From contig JANSXC010000002.1 in the NCBI GenBank assembly GCA_024743115.1, positions 226,207 through 290,206 on the forward strand: a stretch of DNA of 64,000 bases, in the 5' to 3' direction. The notes beneath the pieces were generated by a model. The model saw only the letters and a list, made by a program, of their open reading frames with translations, had not been told where the DNA came from and searched no databases. Below are positions 28,738 to 37,808 of this stretch, one piece after another (positions within the stretch are counted from its first letter, which is position 1; every line of letters starts with the position of its first letter). Position numbers and translations under genes: made by a program. The DNA is from a bacterium. GTDB lineage: Bacteria > Planctomycetota > UBA1135 > UBA2386.

Positions 28738-31148
28738 GGCTTCACCTCGTAGCGCAGTTCGATCTGCGAGCCGTTCGGGCGGCTGTCGATGTCGACCCTC
28801 AGCTCCATGCTGTCCTTGGCCTGGTGGATTCGCGAACGCCCGTTCGTGACTCCGATCACGAGCTTGTCCCCGACGGCAAAACGGTCGCCGTCCAGCGCTT
28901 CGATCACCGCGTTCCTGGCCGCGAGGAACGTGACGGTCCGCTCGCCCGTTCCGGCGAGCGTGAGCACGCGGGTGAGCGCGAGCTTGCCCGTGCTGCCGTC
29001 TTCTCGTGGCGTGTCGCGGATCTCGATCGCGCCGAACGAGTAGCGGAACGTCGGGCGGCCATCGTCGTCCAGGTCGTAGCCGCGCCATTCCTGACCGAGT
29101 TCGCGGCGCGTCTTCGCGGGCCAGTCCGCGTTCGGTTCGTCGAGCTCGGCGAACGCCGGGCCCTTGCCGAGATCGCAGCGCGGCTTGCCGAGCACGTGCG
29201 CGCGCCCGTGACCCTGACTGCGCCACACCGGACCGGCATCGAGGAAGCGACCCCACCAGATCTGGTTCAGTGCTAGTGTCTCGGCGTCGAACGTCAGGTT
29301 TACACCGTCGGCCACTCCGCCGGGGTATGCGACGCTGATCCCGCGCTTGCCGGTGCCGTGCACGCTGCGACGCAGGATCACTGCGCGGTCGGTCGCGGTC
29401 AGTTCGATGGGTTTCCGGCGCAGACCGCGCGGCTGTCGCACGTTGCGTCCCGTGGCGAGGTAGTGCCACATTCCTGCGATCTGCTTGCTCGAGTCGCCGT
29501 CACCGAGTTCGGGTCGCGTCGACTTGCCGCCAGGGAAGAACTGGGGCATCAGCGTCCCGGGGCGGAACCGCACCGGGTCGAGCAAGAACTGCGCGAACCA
29601 CTCCGGGCGCAATCGCCTGCCCGTCGAGTGCACGAGATCGATCGAGCCCATCGCGCCGACCTGCTCACCGGCGAAGTAGTGGCACGTGATGCAGTTCATG
29701 CCTTTGTCGCCGACGACTTCGCGGCCGAGCTCCTGCACCTTCTTCCTGGCGTCGCGATCCTTCGGCAGCGGGGCAATGGTGACGGGCGGCAGGTCTTTGG
29801 CTGCGGTCGCGAGGTCGAGCTCCGCGAGATCGGCGGCGAGTCGCCGCGCGAGCGCCTCGCCGAAACCCGGCATCCGGGTATGGAGATACGGGCGTTCGTG
29901 CTGGCCGTGGGCGATCGCGTGTTCGAGCCAGTCGGCCTGCAGCTTGGCACCGACGCCCGTCAGGGTCGGTGGCACGCGGCCGGCGAGGCCGAGGGTCGGA
30001 TCGTGCGTCCCGAACGCGTCGGTCGTCCGCGGCCGTGGCGTGCCGACGCCCGCACGCTCGTGGCAGGCGGCGCAGTTGTGCGCCGCGAGGGTCCGCGCGA
30101 TGCGATCGGTGACCGTTGGCTCTGCGCTCGCTGCCGCGATGGCGGCGCGGAGGTCGTGCCGTTGTGCGGCGGTCAATGCATAGAACGGCCACGCGCCCGT
30201 GTTGGTCGACAGGCAGCCGGTGGGGTGATCCGCTGCCGTCCGCAGTTCTGCGAGCGCGGGTGGTTGCGTGGTCGCGGTCGGGAGAGTGTCGGCGACGGGC
30301 AGCGCATGACACGCGTTGCAGCGCCGCGCGCCGAACAGCTTGCGGCCTTCGGCCAGCAGTTCGCGCGTGACCGCTGCTGGTTGGCGCACGGTGCTGGCCT
30401 TCGGGATGGATGGACGGGCCGACCTAGAGCGCAGGAACGCTGCGAGGTCGGCGGCTTCTGCGGGTGAGAGCCCGAAATCCGGCATGCGGCCGCCCGGTCG
30501 CGCTTCGTGTGGTGCGAGGAGGAACGCGCGCAGCGCGCCGGTGCGATACTTCGAATCGAGATCGCCGAGCGGGATCCCTTGGCCCGGGTCGACGGCCGTG
30601 AGATCGCGGTGGCAAGCGGTGCAGCCGATCGATTCGAACAGTTCGCCGCCGCGTTCGATTGCCGCGACGGTCGTCTCGTCGTTGGCATCCGGCAGTGCGC
30701 CGTTCGTCGCGCGCCGAGAGTCCGAGCCCGTCATCGACTCGACGAACGCCGCGAGCGCCCGCACTGCCCCGGTGCGTTCGTCGCCGGCGAGATCGCGCAG
30801 CAGATCCGGCATCGTGGTGCCCGGCGCCGCGCCGACCGGATCGTCGAGGAACTCGCGGATGTGCGCCGAACGCAGTCGCGTGCCCGCGGTGGCGAGGTCG
30901 GGCCCGGGGCGCGGGTGGGAGCCCGGCGTCTCGTGGCAGTTGGTGCAGCCCAGTTCGTCGAGCAGCACGCGGCCCCGCTGCGCGGTGGTGAGATCCGTCT
31001 GCGCTGCACTCATTGCACCGATCACCGGCGGTGCACTGCCGAGTTGGCGCGGTTCGCTGCACGCGGTGATCAGCAGCGCCGGGATGGCGAGCAAGGCAGC
31101 CGCGAGCACGGTCGGTTGCCGTGTCGGCAGTCTTCGGTCACTGGGCAT
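28734..31148 (-). CDS. Multihaem cytochrome c lipoprotein (five CxxCH)
   Basis: 804 residues from ATG 31148. The N-terminus is a lipoprotein signal (LLAIPALLITAC). Five haem-binding motifs appear along the chain: CTNCH, CTACH, CNACH, CAACH and CITCH, each inside a small cytochrome c domain with downstream methionine candidates (TMPDLLRDL, RMPDFGLSP, RMPGFGEAL, LMPQFFPGG). The last 200 residues lack haem motifs and are beta-rich (FGAIEIRDTPRE, LTLAGTGERTVTFLAARN), like the extra domain in planctomycete cytochrome/dehydrogenase pairs. Predicted electron acceptor for the overlapping downstream dehydrogenase-like protein, at the cytoplasmic membrane facing the periplasm. Confidence 0.88.
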   Translation of the reverse strand: MPSDRRLPTRQPTVLAAALLAIPALLITACSEPRQLGSAPPVIGAMSAAQTDLTTAQRGRVLLDELGCTNCHETPGSHPRPGPDLATAGTRLRSAHIREFLDDPVGAAPGTTMPDLLRDLAGDERTGAVRALAAFVESMTGSDSRRATNGALPDANDETTVAAIERGGELFESIGCTACHRDLTAVDPGQGIPLGDLDSKYRTGALRAFLLAPHEARPGGRMPDFGLSPAEAADLAAFLRSRSARPSIPKASTVRQPAAVTRELLAEGRKLFGARRCNACHALPVADTLPTATTQPPALAELRTAADHPTGCLSTNTGAWPFYALTAAQRHDLRAAIAAASAEPTVTDRIARTLAAHNCAACHERAGVGTPRPRTTDAFGTHDPTLGLAGRVPPTLTGVGAKLQADWLEHAIAHGQHERPYLHTRMPGFGEALARRLAADLAELDLATAAKDLPPVTIAPLPKDRDARKKVQELGREVVGDKGMNCITCHYFAGEQVGAMGSIDLVHSTGRRLRPEWFAQFLLDPVRFRPGTLMPQFFPGGKSTRPELGDGDSSKQIAGMWHYLATGRNVRQPRGLRRKPIELTATDRAVILRRSVHGTGKRGISVAYPGGVADGVNLTFDAETLALNQIWWGRFLDAGPVWRSQGHGRAHVLGKPRCDLGKGPAFAELDEPNADWPAKTRRELGQEWRGYDLDDDGRPTFRYSFGAIEIRDTPREDGSTGKLALTRVLTLAGTGERTVTFLAARNAVIEALDGDRFAVGDKLVIGVTNGRSRIHQAKDSMELRVDIDSRPNGSQIELRYEVKP

Positions 31149-31149
31149 G

Positions 31150-31965
31150 TCAGTCGCAGAGGTCGGCGATCTCGCGCTCGAGTGTGTCGCGGCGACGGTC
31201 GCTCATCTCGAGTTGGTCGAGCAGTTTCGGTCGCTTCTGCAGCGTCGCCGCCAGAACCACGCCGGCGCGCAGCAGTGCAAGCTGCTCCTTGCGCTGCAGG
31301 GTGCTCAGCGCGGTGACCGGGTGTAGGCCAGCGCGGTCGATGTGCTCGCGCAGGCTCTGGCCGCGGGGATGGTCCCACGCCAGCATCTTGAGGCCGACGC
31401 CTTGGCCGTAGGTCAGGGCGTCGCGCGTGAACCGACCGTTCGTGATCAGCCAGAACGAAGCGGTCGGATAGATCGCCCGGAGGTCGCTGGCGCGGGCGTG
31501 CATGTAGAGCGCGACCTTGACGTCGACCTTGCCGTCGTCCTGGGCGCGGAACTTGCACTCGGCGAAGCGGGCGTCGTTGCCCTTCTTTGCAAGGACATCG
31601 ATCTCGTGGCGGACGAGGCGGCCCTTCAGGCGGACGCTGCTCTTGGCGCGAAAGCCGTCGCACTTCCACAGCTCCGCGACGAACCGTTCGAACGGGATTC
31701 CGTCGGGGCCGAGCTGCTGGATGGCGCGCTGCAGCGAGTAGCGCGCGGCCATCGCCCGTCGCTCACGGCGGAGCAGGCGGTGGGCGATCCGATAGATCTC
31801 GGTCGTCGCCATGCCGTCGCGCATTCGGTCTTCGACTGCGTCGACGATTTCGCGGACCTGCTCGGGTTCCGCGCCGCTGCGCGTGAGCGAGATCTGGAGT
31901 TTGCGCGGGTTGAACGCTTCTTGTTCACCCGTCGATTTACGTAGCTGGGGTTCGCGACGGCTCAT
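31150..31965 (-). CDS. ATP-cone domain fused to Mrr-like restriction endonuclease domain
   Basis: 271 residues. The N-terminal 95 residues are an ATP-cone (FNPRKLQISLTRSGAEPEQVREIVDAVEDRM, then TTEIYRIAHRLLRRE and AARYSLQRAIQQLG), a nucleotide-sensing module best known from ribonucleotide reductase and NrdR. The second part (about 100-210) looks like an Mrr-type PD-(D/E)XK nuclease: VRHEIDVLAKKG followed by FAECKFR supplies the D and E-x-K residues. The two parts together suggest a nuclease or nucleic-acid-binding enzyme controlled by adenine nucleotides. No methylase is nearby, so it is not an ordinary restriction system. It ends 2 bp before the cytochrome gene. Confidence 0.8.
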   Translation of the reverse strand: MSRREPQLRKSTGEQEAFNPRKLQISLTRSGAEPEQVREIVDAVEDRMRDGMATTEIYRIAHRLLRRERRAMAARYSLQRAIQQLGPDGIPFERFVAELWKCDGFRAKSSVRLKGRLVRHEIDVLAKKGNDARFAECKFRAQDDGKVDVKVALYMHARASDLRAIYPTASFWLITNGRFTRDALTYGQGVGLKMLAWDHPRGQSLREHIDRAGLHPVTALSTLQRKEQLALLRAGVVLAATLQKRPKLLDQLEMSDRRRDTLEREIADLCD

Positions 31966-32065
31966 CGCGAACCCCAGACTTGAGCACGCGGCAGGCGCCG
32001 CGTCACGACATTCTCCGAATCGGCCCGTTGCCGTGCCGATCCGGTCTGATCAGTGTCCGTCGCGC

Positions 32066-33235
32066 TCAGTGCACGTAGACCGACTCGCAGACGGCGGAGA
32101 CGGGCAGCGGCAGGATCGGGTTGAAGAAGTTCCAGGCAATGGCCTGGAAGTAGGAGCTCGTGCCGACGACGGCGGGCGAGATGACGCCGATGCAGACCTC
32201 GACGCATTCGCCGGGCGGGGCGTTGAGGCAGAGCGCGTTGGTGAACTGCGCGCCGATGCCGAGGCTGACGATGCCCGGCAGCACGCTGGGCTGGTTGACC
32301 GAGCTCAGGCCGAGGAACAGGTTGTTCGGGCCGGGCTGCGGGCCCGAGCTCAGGAACACACACTGCTCGGTGCCGACCTTGTGGTTCGGCTGGCAGGCCA
32401 CCGTGACGGCCGGCGGCGTGACGATCTGGACCGTCGTGGTCAGTTCCGTGTTGGGGAAGACCAGGCGAATCTCGTAGTCGTCGACGGGCAGGCAGAACGG
32501 TGGGCAGACCTTGAGCAGCGTCGGGCTCATGATCGTGTAGAAGGCCTCGCCGTAGCGGCCGGGGTAGGGGCCGGAGCCACCCGGGATGGCCGTGCCGCCG
32601 AACTTGACGCCCTGCAGCGTGTTGAAGCAGTCACCCGTGATGAGGAAGCAGTCGTTCGTGATCTGCGGCAGCGCGGTCGGCTGGACGTTGTTGATCGCGG
32701 GGACACAGACGCCGCCGGTCAGGTTCAGCTCGCCGATCTCGTAGGCGGTCTGGCCGTTCGGGTTGCCGACGAACTCGATCTCGAACGTGACCGCATTCTC
32801 GTTGCCTTGCAGCGGCGCGAACGAGCTCAGGTCGATCGTCTCCAGCACCAGGTGTTCGAGCGGATCGATCGTGTCGACGACCTGGCCGTTGACGCGCAGG
32901 GTCGCTGCGCGCACGGAGTCCGAGAGGTGCGGCGCGTTGGTGCGGGCCTGCCATGTCAGCGCGCCGTAGTCGATCGCGACGCCGGCATTCGGCGTGACGG
33001 TAAACGACACGGTGCCGCCGACGTTGTTCCAGGCGGTCGTCAGGCACAGCCAGCGGTCGCTGCTCGGCCCACCGAACATGTACGAGTTGCTGATGGCAAG
33101 GTCCGAGACCGTGGCGAACGCCGGCTGCGGCGACGTCAAGTCATCGCTGTCGAACGAGAACTCCGCGATCGTCTGCGCGGAAAGGACGGACGACAGCAGG
33201 GCGGTCGTCGGGACGAGGAATGGACGAAGGTTCAT
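32066..33235 (-). CDS. Secreted protein with IPT/TIG-like region, function unknown
   Basis: 389 residues from ATG 33235, which opens a signal peptide (MNLRPFLVPTTALLSSVLSAQ). Residues 25-190 look like a jelly-roll (FSFDSDD, VSFTVTPNAGVAIDYGALTWQ, VTFEIEFVGNPNGQ). Residues 200-280 (INNVQPTALPQITNDCFLITG, GVKFGGTAIPGG, YEIRLVFPNTE) resemble an IPT/TIG immunoglobulin-like domain, which typically starts with a statement of position and a GTNF-type motif. The C-terminus is cysteine-rich and may be another version of the clade's terminal module. No active site seen. Confidence 0.75.
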   Translation of the reverse strand: MNLRPFLVPTTALLSSVLSAQTIAEFSFDSDDLTSPQPAFATVSDLAISNSYMFGGPSSDRWLCLTTAWNNVGGTVSFTVTPNAGVAIDYGALTWQARTNAPHLSDSVRAATLRVNGQVVDTIDPLEHLVLETIDLSSFAPLQGNENAVTFEIEFVGNPNGQTAYEIGELNLTGGVCVPAINNVQPTALPQITNDCFLITGDCFNTLQGVKFGGTAIPGGSGPYPGRYGEAFYTIMSPTLLKVCPPFCLPVDDYEIRLVFPNTELTTTVQIVTPPAVTVACQPNHKVGTEQCVFLSSGPQPGPNNLFLGLSSVNQPSVLPGIVSLGIGAQFTNALCLNAPPGECVEVCIGVISPAVVGTSSYFQAIAWNFFNPILPLPVSAVCESVYVH

Positions 33236-33451
33236 GGTTGATTGAGGCAAAGGGTTGGCGTTGTGGCGATCGCGCCACGGCGAGACGTTTTCCCTTGGTT
33301 GGTTGCGGGCGCGGGCCCGGCGAGTCGCTCGCCAGCCTAGCGGCGGGCGCGCGGTGATTCCGTTGTCGGTGGGGTTTTCGAATCGCCAAAAGTTCTCCTC
33401 AACCCGGCTTTGACCCGGTGTTTACGTCATACCGTGTGCGACGATCAGCGG

Positions 33452-34012
33452 ATGGCCTGGATCGACACCGTGCCGCGTCGGGCGGCGAACCCGGAACTCG
33501 CAGAGCTCTACGCGCGGGTCGCCGATCCCGCGACGGGGCAGTTGGATCACATCCTCCAGATCCACTCGCTGCACCCGGAGGGCCTCACGGCGCACTTCGA
33601 ACTTTACCGCGCCGTGATGCGGGGCACGCCGACGCTGCGCGCGGTGGAGCGCGAGTTCATCGCGTTTGCCGTGAGTCACAGCAATCGCTGTGAGTATTGA
33701 ATGGTGCACCATCGACGCGGTCTGCGTCGATTGCTCGCCGACGACCCCCTGCTCGCGCAGTTCGAGGCCGCGCTCGCGGCTGACGACCTGCCGGCGGCGG
33801 GGCTCGGGCCCGCGCGACTGGCGATGCTCGACTACGCGATCAAGCTGACGCGCACGCCCTGGGCGATGCGGCGGGCCGATGTCGACGCGTTGCGAGCCGT
33901 CGGGTTCGGCGATGCGGACGTGCTCGCGATCGCCGAGGTCGCGGGTTACTACGCCTACGTCAATCGGATCGCCGATGGCCTCGGCGTCGAACTCGAGTCC
34001 GACGACGAATAG
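33452..34012 (+). CDS. AhpD-like (peroxidase-related) selenoprotein, CxxU active site
   Basis: 186 residues from ATG 33452 when the TGA at 33698-33700 is read as selenocysteine 83. The N-terminal half ends EREFIAFAVSHSNRCEY. After the UGA the frame continues MVHHRRGL and ends with DYAIKLTRTPWAMRRADV and YVNRIADGLGVELE, which match the carboxymuconolactone-decarboxylase/AhpD peroxidase-related family on both sides of the codon. Cys-family members have CxxCxxxH here; this one has C80-E-Y-U83-M-V-H-H, so the UGA replaces exactly the second active-site cysteine. Predicted thiol/selenol peroxidase or reductase, cytoplasmic. Annotation pipelines would cut it into two fragments at 33700. Confidence 0.92.
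33711..33731 (+). promoter_or_regulatory. Bacterial SECIS element
   Basis: atcgacgc (33711-33718) and gcgtcgat (33724-33731) form a perfect 8-bp stem closed by the loop ggtct. The loop with its flank (GGUCUGC) matches the core of the E. coli fdhF SECIS as I recall it. The loop GGU begins 18 nt after the UGA, the same spacing as in fdhF. SelB is expected to bind here. Confidence 0.88.
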
Positions 34013-34024
34013 TCGGTCGCTCGA

Positions 34025-34549
34025 TCACACGGCGGCTGGCAGCGTCGCGCGATCGATGGTGAGGGTCGACCACTCGAGCTCACCGCTGTCGGCGCGGCCG
34101 TCGAAGCGCTCGGCCATGACTCTCGCGCGGTAGCGGAAGATACGTTCGACGTCGCGACGCACCATGAGCTGCATCAACAGGCCGGCGAGCGGTCCACCAT
34201 GCGGTCGCATCAGGATCTCGTCGCCGAGCATGGTGCCGTTGTCCTGGGGCGTGAACGTGTGCGTGTGGTGCCAAAGTGCGTACGGACCGCGCAGTTGTTC
34301 GTCCGCGAAGGCATGCGGCGGTTCCCAGCGGCTGATCCGCGTGCGCCATGTCAGCGGCACGCCGCGGACGCGGATCCGGTAGTCGATCAAGGTGCCGGCC
34401 TTCATCTCGATCGGCATCGGAGTCCGGATGTCGAACTTCAGCCAGGGCGGGGTCAGCTCGGCGAGGTTGCGGGCGTCGGCAAAGAACGGGAACACCGCGG
34501 TCGGTGAATGCGGGACCCAGAGGGCAGATCGCAGGCGCCAGACTTTCAC
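34025..34549 (-). CDS. SRPBCC-family ligand-binding protein
   Basis: 174 residues if started at GTG 34549 (VKVWRLRSALWVPHSP); open codons further upstream lie inside the divergent gene's region and show no similarity. The pattern WVPHSPTAVFPFFADARNLAELTPPWLKF, DYRIRVRGVPLTWRTRI and FADEQLRGPYALWHHTHTF is that of SRPBCC (START-like helix-grip) proteins, the branch often annotated as cyclase/dehydrase or cell-division inhibitor. Small hydrophobic ligand expected, cytoplasmic; no catalytic residues can be named. Stops 12 bp from the convergent AhpD-like gene. Confidence 0.85.
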   Translation of the reverse strand: MKVWRLRSALWVPHSPTAVFPFFADARNLAELTPPWLKFDIRTPMPIEMKAGTLIDYRIRVRGVPLTWRTRISRWEPPHAFADEQLRGPYALWHHTHTFTPQDNGTMLGDEILMRPHGGPLAGLLMQLMVRRDVERIFRYRARVMAERFDGRADSGELEWSTLTIDRATLPAAV

Positions 34550-34612
34550 ATCGACGGGTTCGCGCGGCGCGAGGTGGCGGATGCAGGGGCTGGTTGGAAT
34601 ACTGTCCGGGCG

Positions 34613-36274
34613 TTGATCGCCGACTTCGCCGCTCCCGCCCTGGACGATGCCGACCAGCTTTGGCTTGCCCGTCTGCTGTACTGGGCTGTTCCGGTCGTGC
34701 TCGCCGTCTGGGGGCTGGCTGCGACCCGGCGCCTGGTAGCGGCGCGCTGGTCGCCGGCACCGTTCTTTCGGCGTCACGGACTCGGGCTCGGTGTCGCGCT
34801 CGCCGTCACGATTGCGACGCCGCTGGTGCTGTCGCCGACGATGCGGATGCAGTTCGACGAGACGAGTCTGTGCGGAACGGCGCAGAACATGCATTTGAAC
34901 CGGACTGCGATGATGGGGTTGGCGGCGGTGCCGGCAGCAGGTGTTCCGGTATCGGGGGAGCGCGGCACGTTCGACATCACGGACGGGAAGCTCGACAAGC
35001 GGCCGACACTGTGGGCGTTCCTCGTGAGTGTCGTACACGACATCTCGGGGTATCGCGTGGCGAACGCCTTCGCCGTGAACCTGGCGTTGTGGTTCCTGCT
35101 GCTCGCGATGGTGGCGGTCGCGGTCGGGGCGAGGGCGGGGGCGATCCTCGGTGCCACCGCCCCGCTGGCGCTGTTCAGCACACCCTTACTGCCGGCTGCC
35201 GCAACCGGTGCGGGCTTCGAACTGCTCGCGCTCGTCCTGCTCGCGGCCGTCGCCCTCGCCGCGCTGGGGCTGCTCGAGCGGCCCGGTCCGACGCAGGTGC
35301 AATGGCTGGTCGCGAACGCGCTGCTCTATTCGTGGAGCCGCTACGAGTCGGTGGCGATCGCCGTTGGGGTGGTCGTGCTGGCGCTCGCGCTCGCATCGCG
35401 CAGTCGTCGGCGATCGGCGTCGATCGACGGCGCGCTCGTCGGACGGTCGGGCGGCCTGATGATGGTCGGAGCAGCGGCCCTCTTGGTGCCGCTGCTGCTC
35501 CTGCTGTGGCATTCGCGCGATCGGGGCTTCTACCTCGAGGCCGGTGAGGGCGAACTGGTCGCGCTCGCGCACGTCGGCCGCAATCTCGGAGCGCTGCTCG
35601 GGGCGATGTTCGGCGCGGGGCTGGCGCACTCCTTCCCCGGATGGCTCGGTGGCATCGGCGTGCTCGCAACTCTGGTTTGGATCGTGCGTCGTCGCTGCAT
35701 TGCGCCGGCCACGGTCGTGATCGTGCCGGTGCTCGCGCAGACTGCCGTCGTCTTGCTGTGGTTCTACGGCGATGTGACCGAGCGGACGGCCGAGCGACTC
35801 TACCTGCCGGTAGCTGCGCTCGTGACGTTGGCGCTGCTCGGGGTTCCGTTGCTCGAGAGGCGCGCGCGGCACGTGATCGCGGTTGGCATGGTGGGGTTGG
35901 CCGTGATGCGCGGCATCGTGATGGCGAATGGTGACGCGGTCCCGGAGCACCGCACGCAGCAGCTGCTCGAGCAGGTCGATCGCGTGCTGGCCGAAGTGCC
36001 CCACGACCCGACGCGGACGGTATGGGTCACGACCGTGGCGCAATACTTCGTCGTTCACGGTCGAGCCGCGTTGCCGCCGCACGCCTTCGACAAGCGTGAG
36101 CCGATGGTCGGCGGAGCGGCAGTGTACGTGCTCGAGACGCCGCTCGATCCGGTGCTCGGTGGTTGGTTCGGTCAGCCGACGGCGGTGCTCGGGCAACACG
36201 CGTCGACGTGTCTCGGTCGCGCCCTCGACCCGGGTTCGGATGCGGAGATCGTGGTGCATCGTTTGACCCGGTAG
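34613..36274 (+). CDS. Polytopic membrane protein, glycosyltransferase-39-like
   Basis: About 553 residues if started at TTG 34613; GTG 34574 is an equally possible start and no ATG is available before the first helix. Around ten membrane helices are visible (LLYWAVPVVLAVWGLAA; LGVALAVTIATPLVL; LALWFLLLAMVAVAVGA; LLALVLLAAVALAALGLL and more). The first outer loop has MRMQFDETSLCGTAQNM, which recalls the acidic motif of ArnT/PMT-type lipid-sugar glycosyltransferases. The C-terminal 100 residues are soluble. The role in sugar transfer is tentative. Divergent from the SRPBCC gene. Confidence 0.78.
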   Translation: MIADFAAPALDDADQLWLARLLYWAVPVVLAVWGLAATRRLVAARWSPAPFFRRHGLGLGVALAVTIATPLVLSPTMRMQFDETSLCGTAQNMHLNRTAMMGLAAVPAAGVPVSGERGTFDITDGKLDKRPTLWAFLVSVVHDISGYRVANAFAVNLALWFLLLAMVAVAVGARAGAILGATAPLALFSTPLLPAAATGAGFELLALVLLAAVALAALGLLERPGPTQVQWLVANALLYSWSRYESVAIAVGVVVLALALASRSRRRSASIDGALVGRSGGLMMVGAAALLVPLLLLLWHSRDRGFYLEAGEGELVALAHVGRNLGALLGAMFGAGLAHSFPGWLGGIGVLATLVWIVRRRCIAPATVVIVPVLAQTAVVLLWFYGDVTERTAERLYLPVAALVTLALLGVPLLERRARHVIAVGMVGLAVMRGIVMANGDAVPEHRTQQLLEQVDRVLAEVPHDPTRTVWVTTVAQYFVVHGRAALPPHAFDKREPMVGGAAVYVLETPLDPVLGGWFGQPTAVLGQHASTCLGRALDPGSDAEIVVHRLTR

Positions 36275-36321
36275 CCGTCGGGCTGATCCCGTTCGGACGA
36301 GTGCGGCCCTACAATGTGTGC

Positions 36322-37641
36322 ATGGGTCAGCTCTGGAGAATCCTCGCTCTCGCCGCGATGTCGACCGTGTCGCTCGTCGCCCAGAAGAAGGTCGACTACC
36401 ACAAGGACGTGCGCTTCGCGGTCGATGCGATCGGCAAGGAGTGCAAGGTGCTGCTGAAGGCCAAGGGGATCGATTGGCGCAAGGTCACCAAGCCGCTCGT
36501 CAAGGCGAGCAAGAAGATCAAGAAACCCGAGGATCACCTGCTGCTGCTGTGGCGGCTGCTCGCGCGGCTCGAGGACGGCCACGCGCGGGTAGATCCGTTG
36601 CCCGCGGGCAAGGGCATTCGCGTGGACTGGCCCGTGCGCGATCATGGCCCGGGACTGTTTCTCTGCCGCATCGGCGACGACGTCTACGTCAAGAACGCGT
36701 GGGGGCCGGCCGAGGCGGCGAACCTGCGGCCCGGGATGCGCGTTGCGAAGATCGCGGGGAAGGCGGCGGGCGAATGGCTCGATTCGCGGACCGCGGAGCT
36801 GCGGGATCTGATCTCGTTCTCGACCGATCACCAGGCCGACTTCTACGCCCGGCACTGGGGGCTCGCCGATGTGCGCGGCACCCGGCTGCAGTTCGAGGTG
36901 CTCGACGGCAAGGCCAAGAAGAAGCGCAAGATCGCGTTTCGGAAGCTCAATCAGACGCCTTCTGGGCCGGCGTTCCGGCCCGCGGATACGCAGCGCCATC
37001 AAAACCTCTACTTCGCCGAGACCGCGGACGGGTTCGGCTACGTGCACGTGCGGCGTTGCAAGGGTTCGCTCCCGAGCGAGATGGACCACGTGCTGGCGGA
37101 GCTCGGGGAGATCAATGGCATCATCCTCGACTTCCGCGGCAACTCGGGCGGCGGCTTCGATCACCGCGCGTTGTTCGGCAGGTTCCTGCCAAAGGGCAAG
37201 TCGTGGCGGGTCGGCAGCGGCTACCAGAGTCAGGGCGAGCGGCCGTTCGGCGGGCCGATGGTGGTGATCGTCGACGCGACGTGCCGCAGCGCGGGGGAGA
37301 CGGCCGCCGGGCAGTTCACGGAAGACGGGCGGGCCTATGGCATCGGCGAGAGCCCGACGGCCGGGATGTCGGCGAGCAAGAAGACGATCGAGCTGCCGTC
37401 GGGGTTGTTCGCGCTCTACGTCAGTGTGCGGTCGAACAAGTCGCGTTTCGCGGGTGGCAAGGGGATCGAGGGGCTCGGCGTCGTGCCGCACGAGATCGTC
37501 GAGTTCGCGCCGGCGGACCTGGCGGCCGGTAAGGACACGTTGATCGAGCGGGCAGCGGCGTTGTTGCGTACCTACCCGGATGGCGCCGAATGGCGGAAGG
37601 TGCGGTACCGGCCCGTCGATCACGGCTGGCAGCGGGACTGA
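36322..37641 (+). CDS. S41-family (C-terminal-processing-like) peptidase
   Basis: 439 residues from ATG 36322 with a short signal peptide (WRILALAAMSTVSLVAQ). A small PDZ-like segment (AANLRPGMRVAKIAGKAAGEWL, about residues 130-155) precedes the tail-specific-protease domain: FGYVHVRRCKGSLPSEMDHVLAEL, GIILDFRGNSGGGFDHRALFGRF, MVVIVDATCRSAGETAAGQF and a GLGVVPHEIVE end. The RSAGE segment is where the S41 catalytic serine sits; the usual lysine partner is less clear. Probably periplasmic. Confidence 0.85.
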   Translation: MGQLWRILALAAMSTVSLVAQKKVDYHKDVRFAVDAIGKECKVLLKAKGIDWRKVTKPLVKASKKIKKPEDHLLLLWRLLARLEDGHARVDPLPAGKGIRVDWPVRDHGPGLFLCRIGDDVYVKNAWGPAEAANLRPGMRVAKIAGKAAGEWLDSRTAELRDLISFSTDHQADFYARHWGLADVRGTRLQFEVLDGKAKKKRKIAFRKLNQTPSGPAFRPADTQRHQNLYFAETADGFGYVHVRRCKGSLPSEMDHVLAELGEINGIILDFRGNSGGGFDHRALFGRFLPKGKSWRVGSGYQSQGERPFGGPMVVIVDATCRSAGETAAGQFTEDGRAYGIGESPTAGMSASKKTIELPSGLFALYVSVRSNKSRFAGGKGIEGLGVVPHEIVEFAPADLAAGKDTLIERAAALLRTYPDGAEWRKVRYRPVDHGWQRD

Positions 37642-37808
37642 TCGGCGCGGGACTGATCGGCGTGGTTGGTGGGCCGACGTCGGTCGGAGCGGGCCAGATC
37701 GCTCGTAGTCCGAGGATCCGCGGTCGAAGATCCACGGACGGCAATGGCGCAGAGCGTCGAAACTCGCTACGATCCCAACGCTTTCCCGTCCTCACCGGAG
37801 AAAGCTCA

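Noticed and set aside
33410..34012. Two separate genes, 33410-33700 and 33701-34012
   Set aside because: Both halves belong to one AhpD-family fold, they are in the same frame, and the TGA sits on an active-site cysteine with a SECIS behind it.
34348..35547. 399-codon plus-strand frame
   Set aside because: Arginine/glycine-rich alternate frame of the membrane-protein gene, which has clear hydrophobic helices in its own frame.
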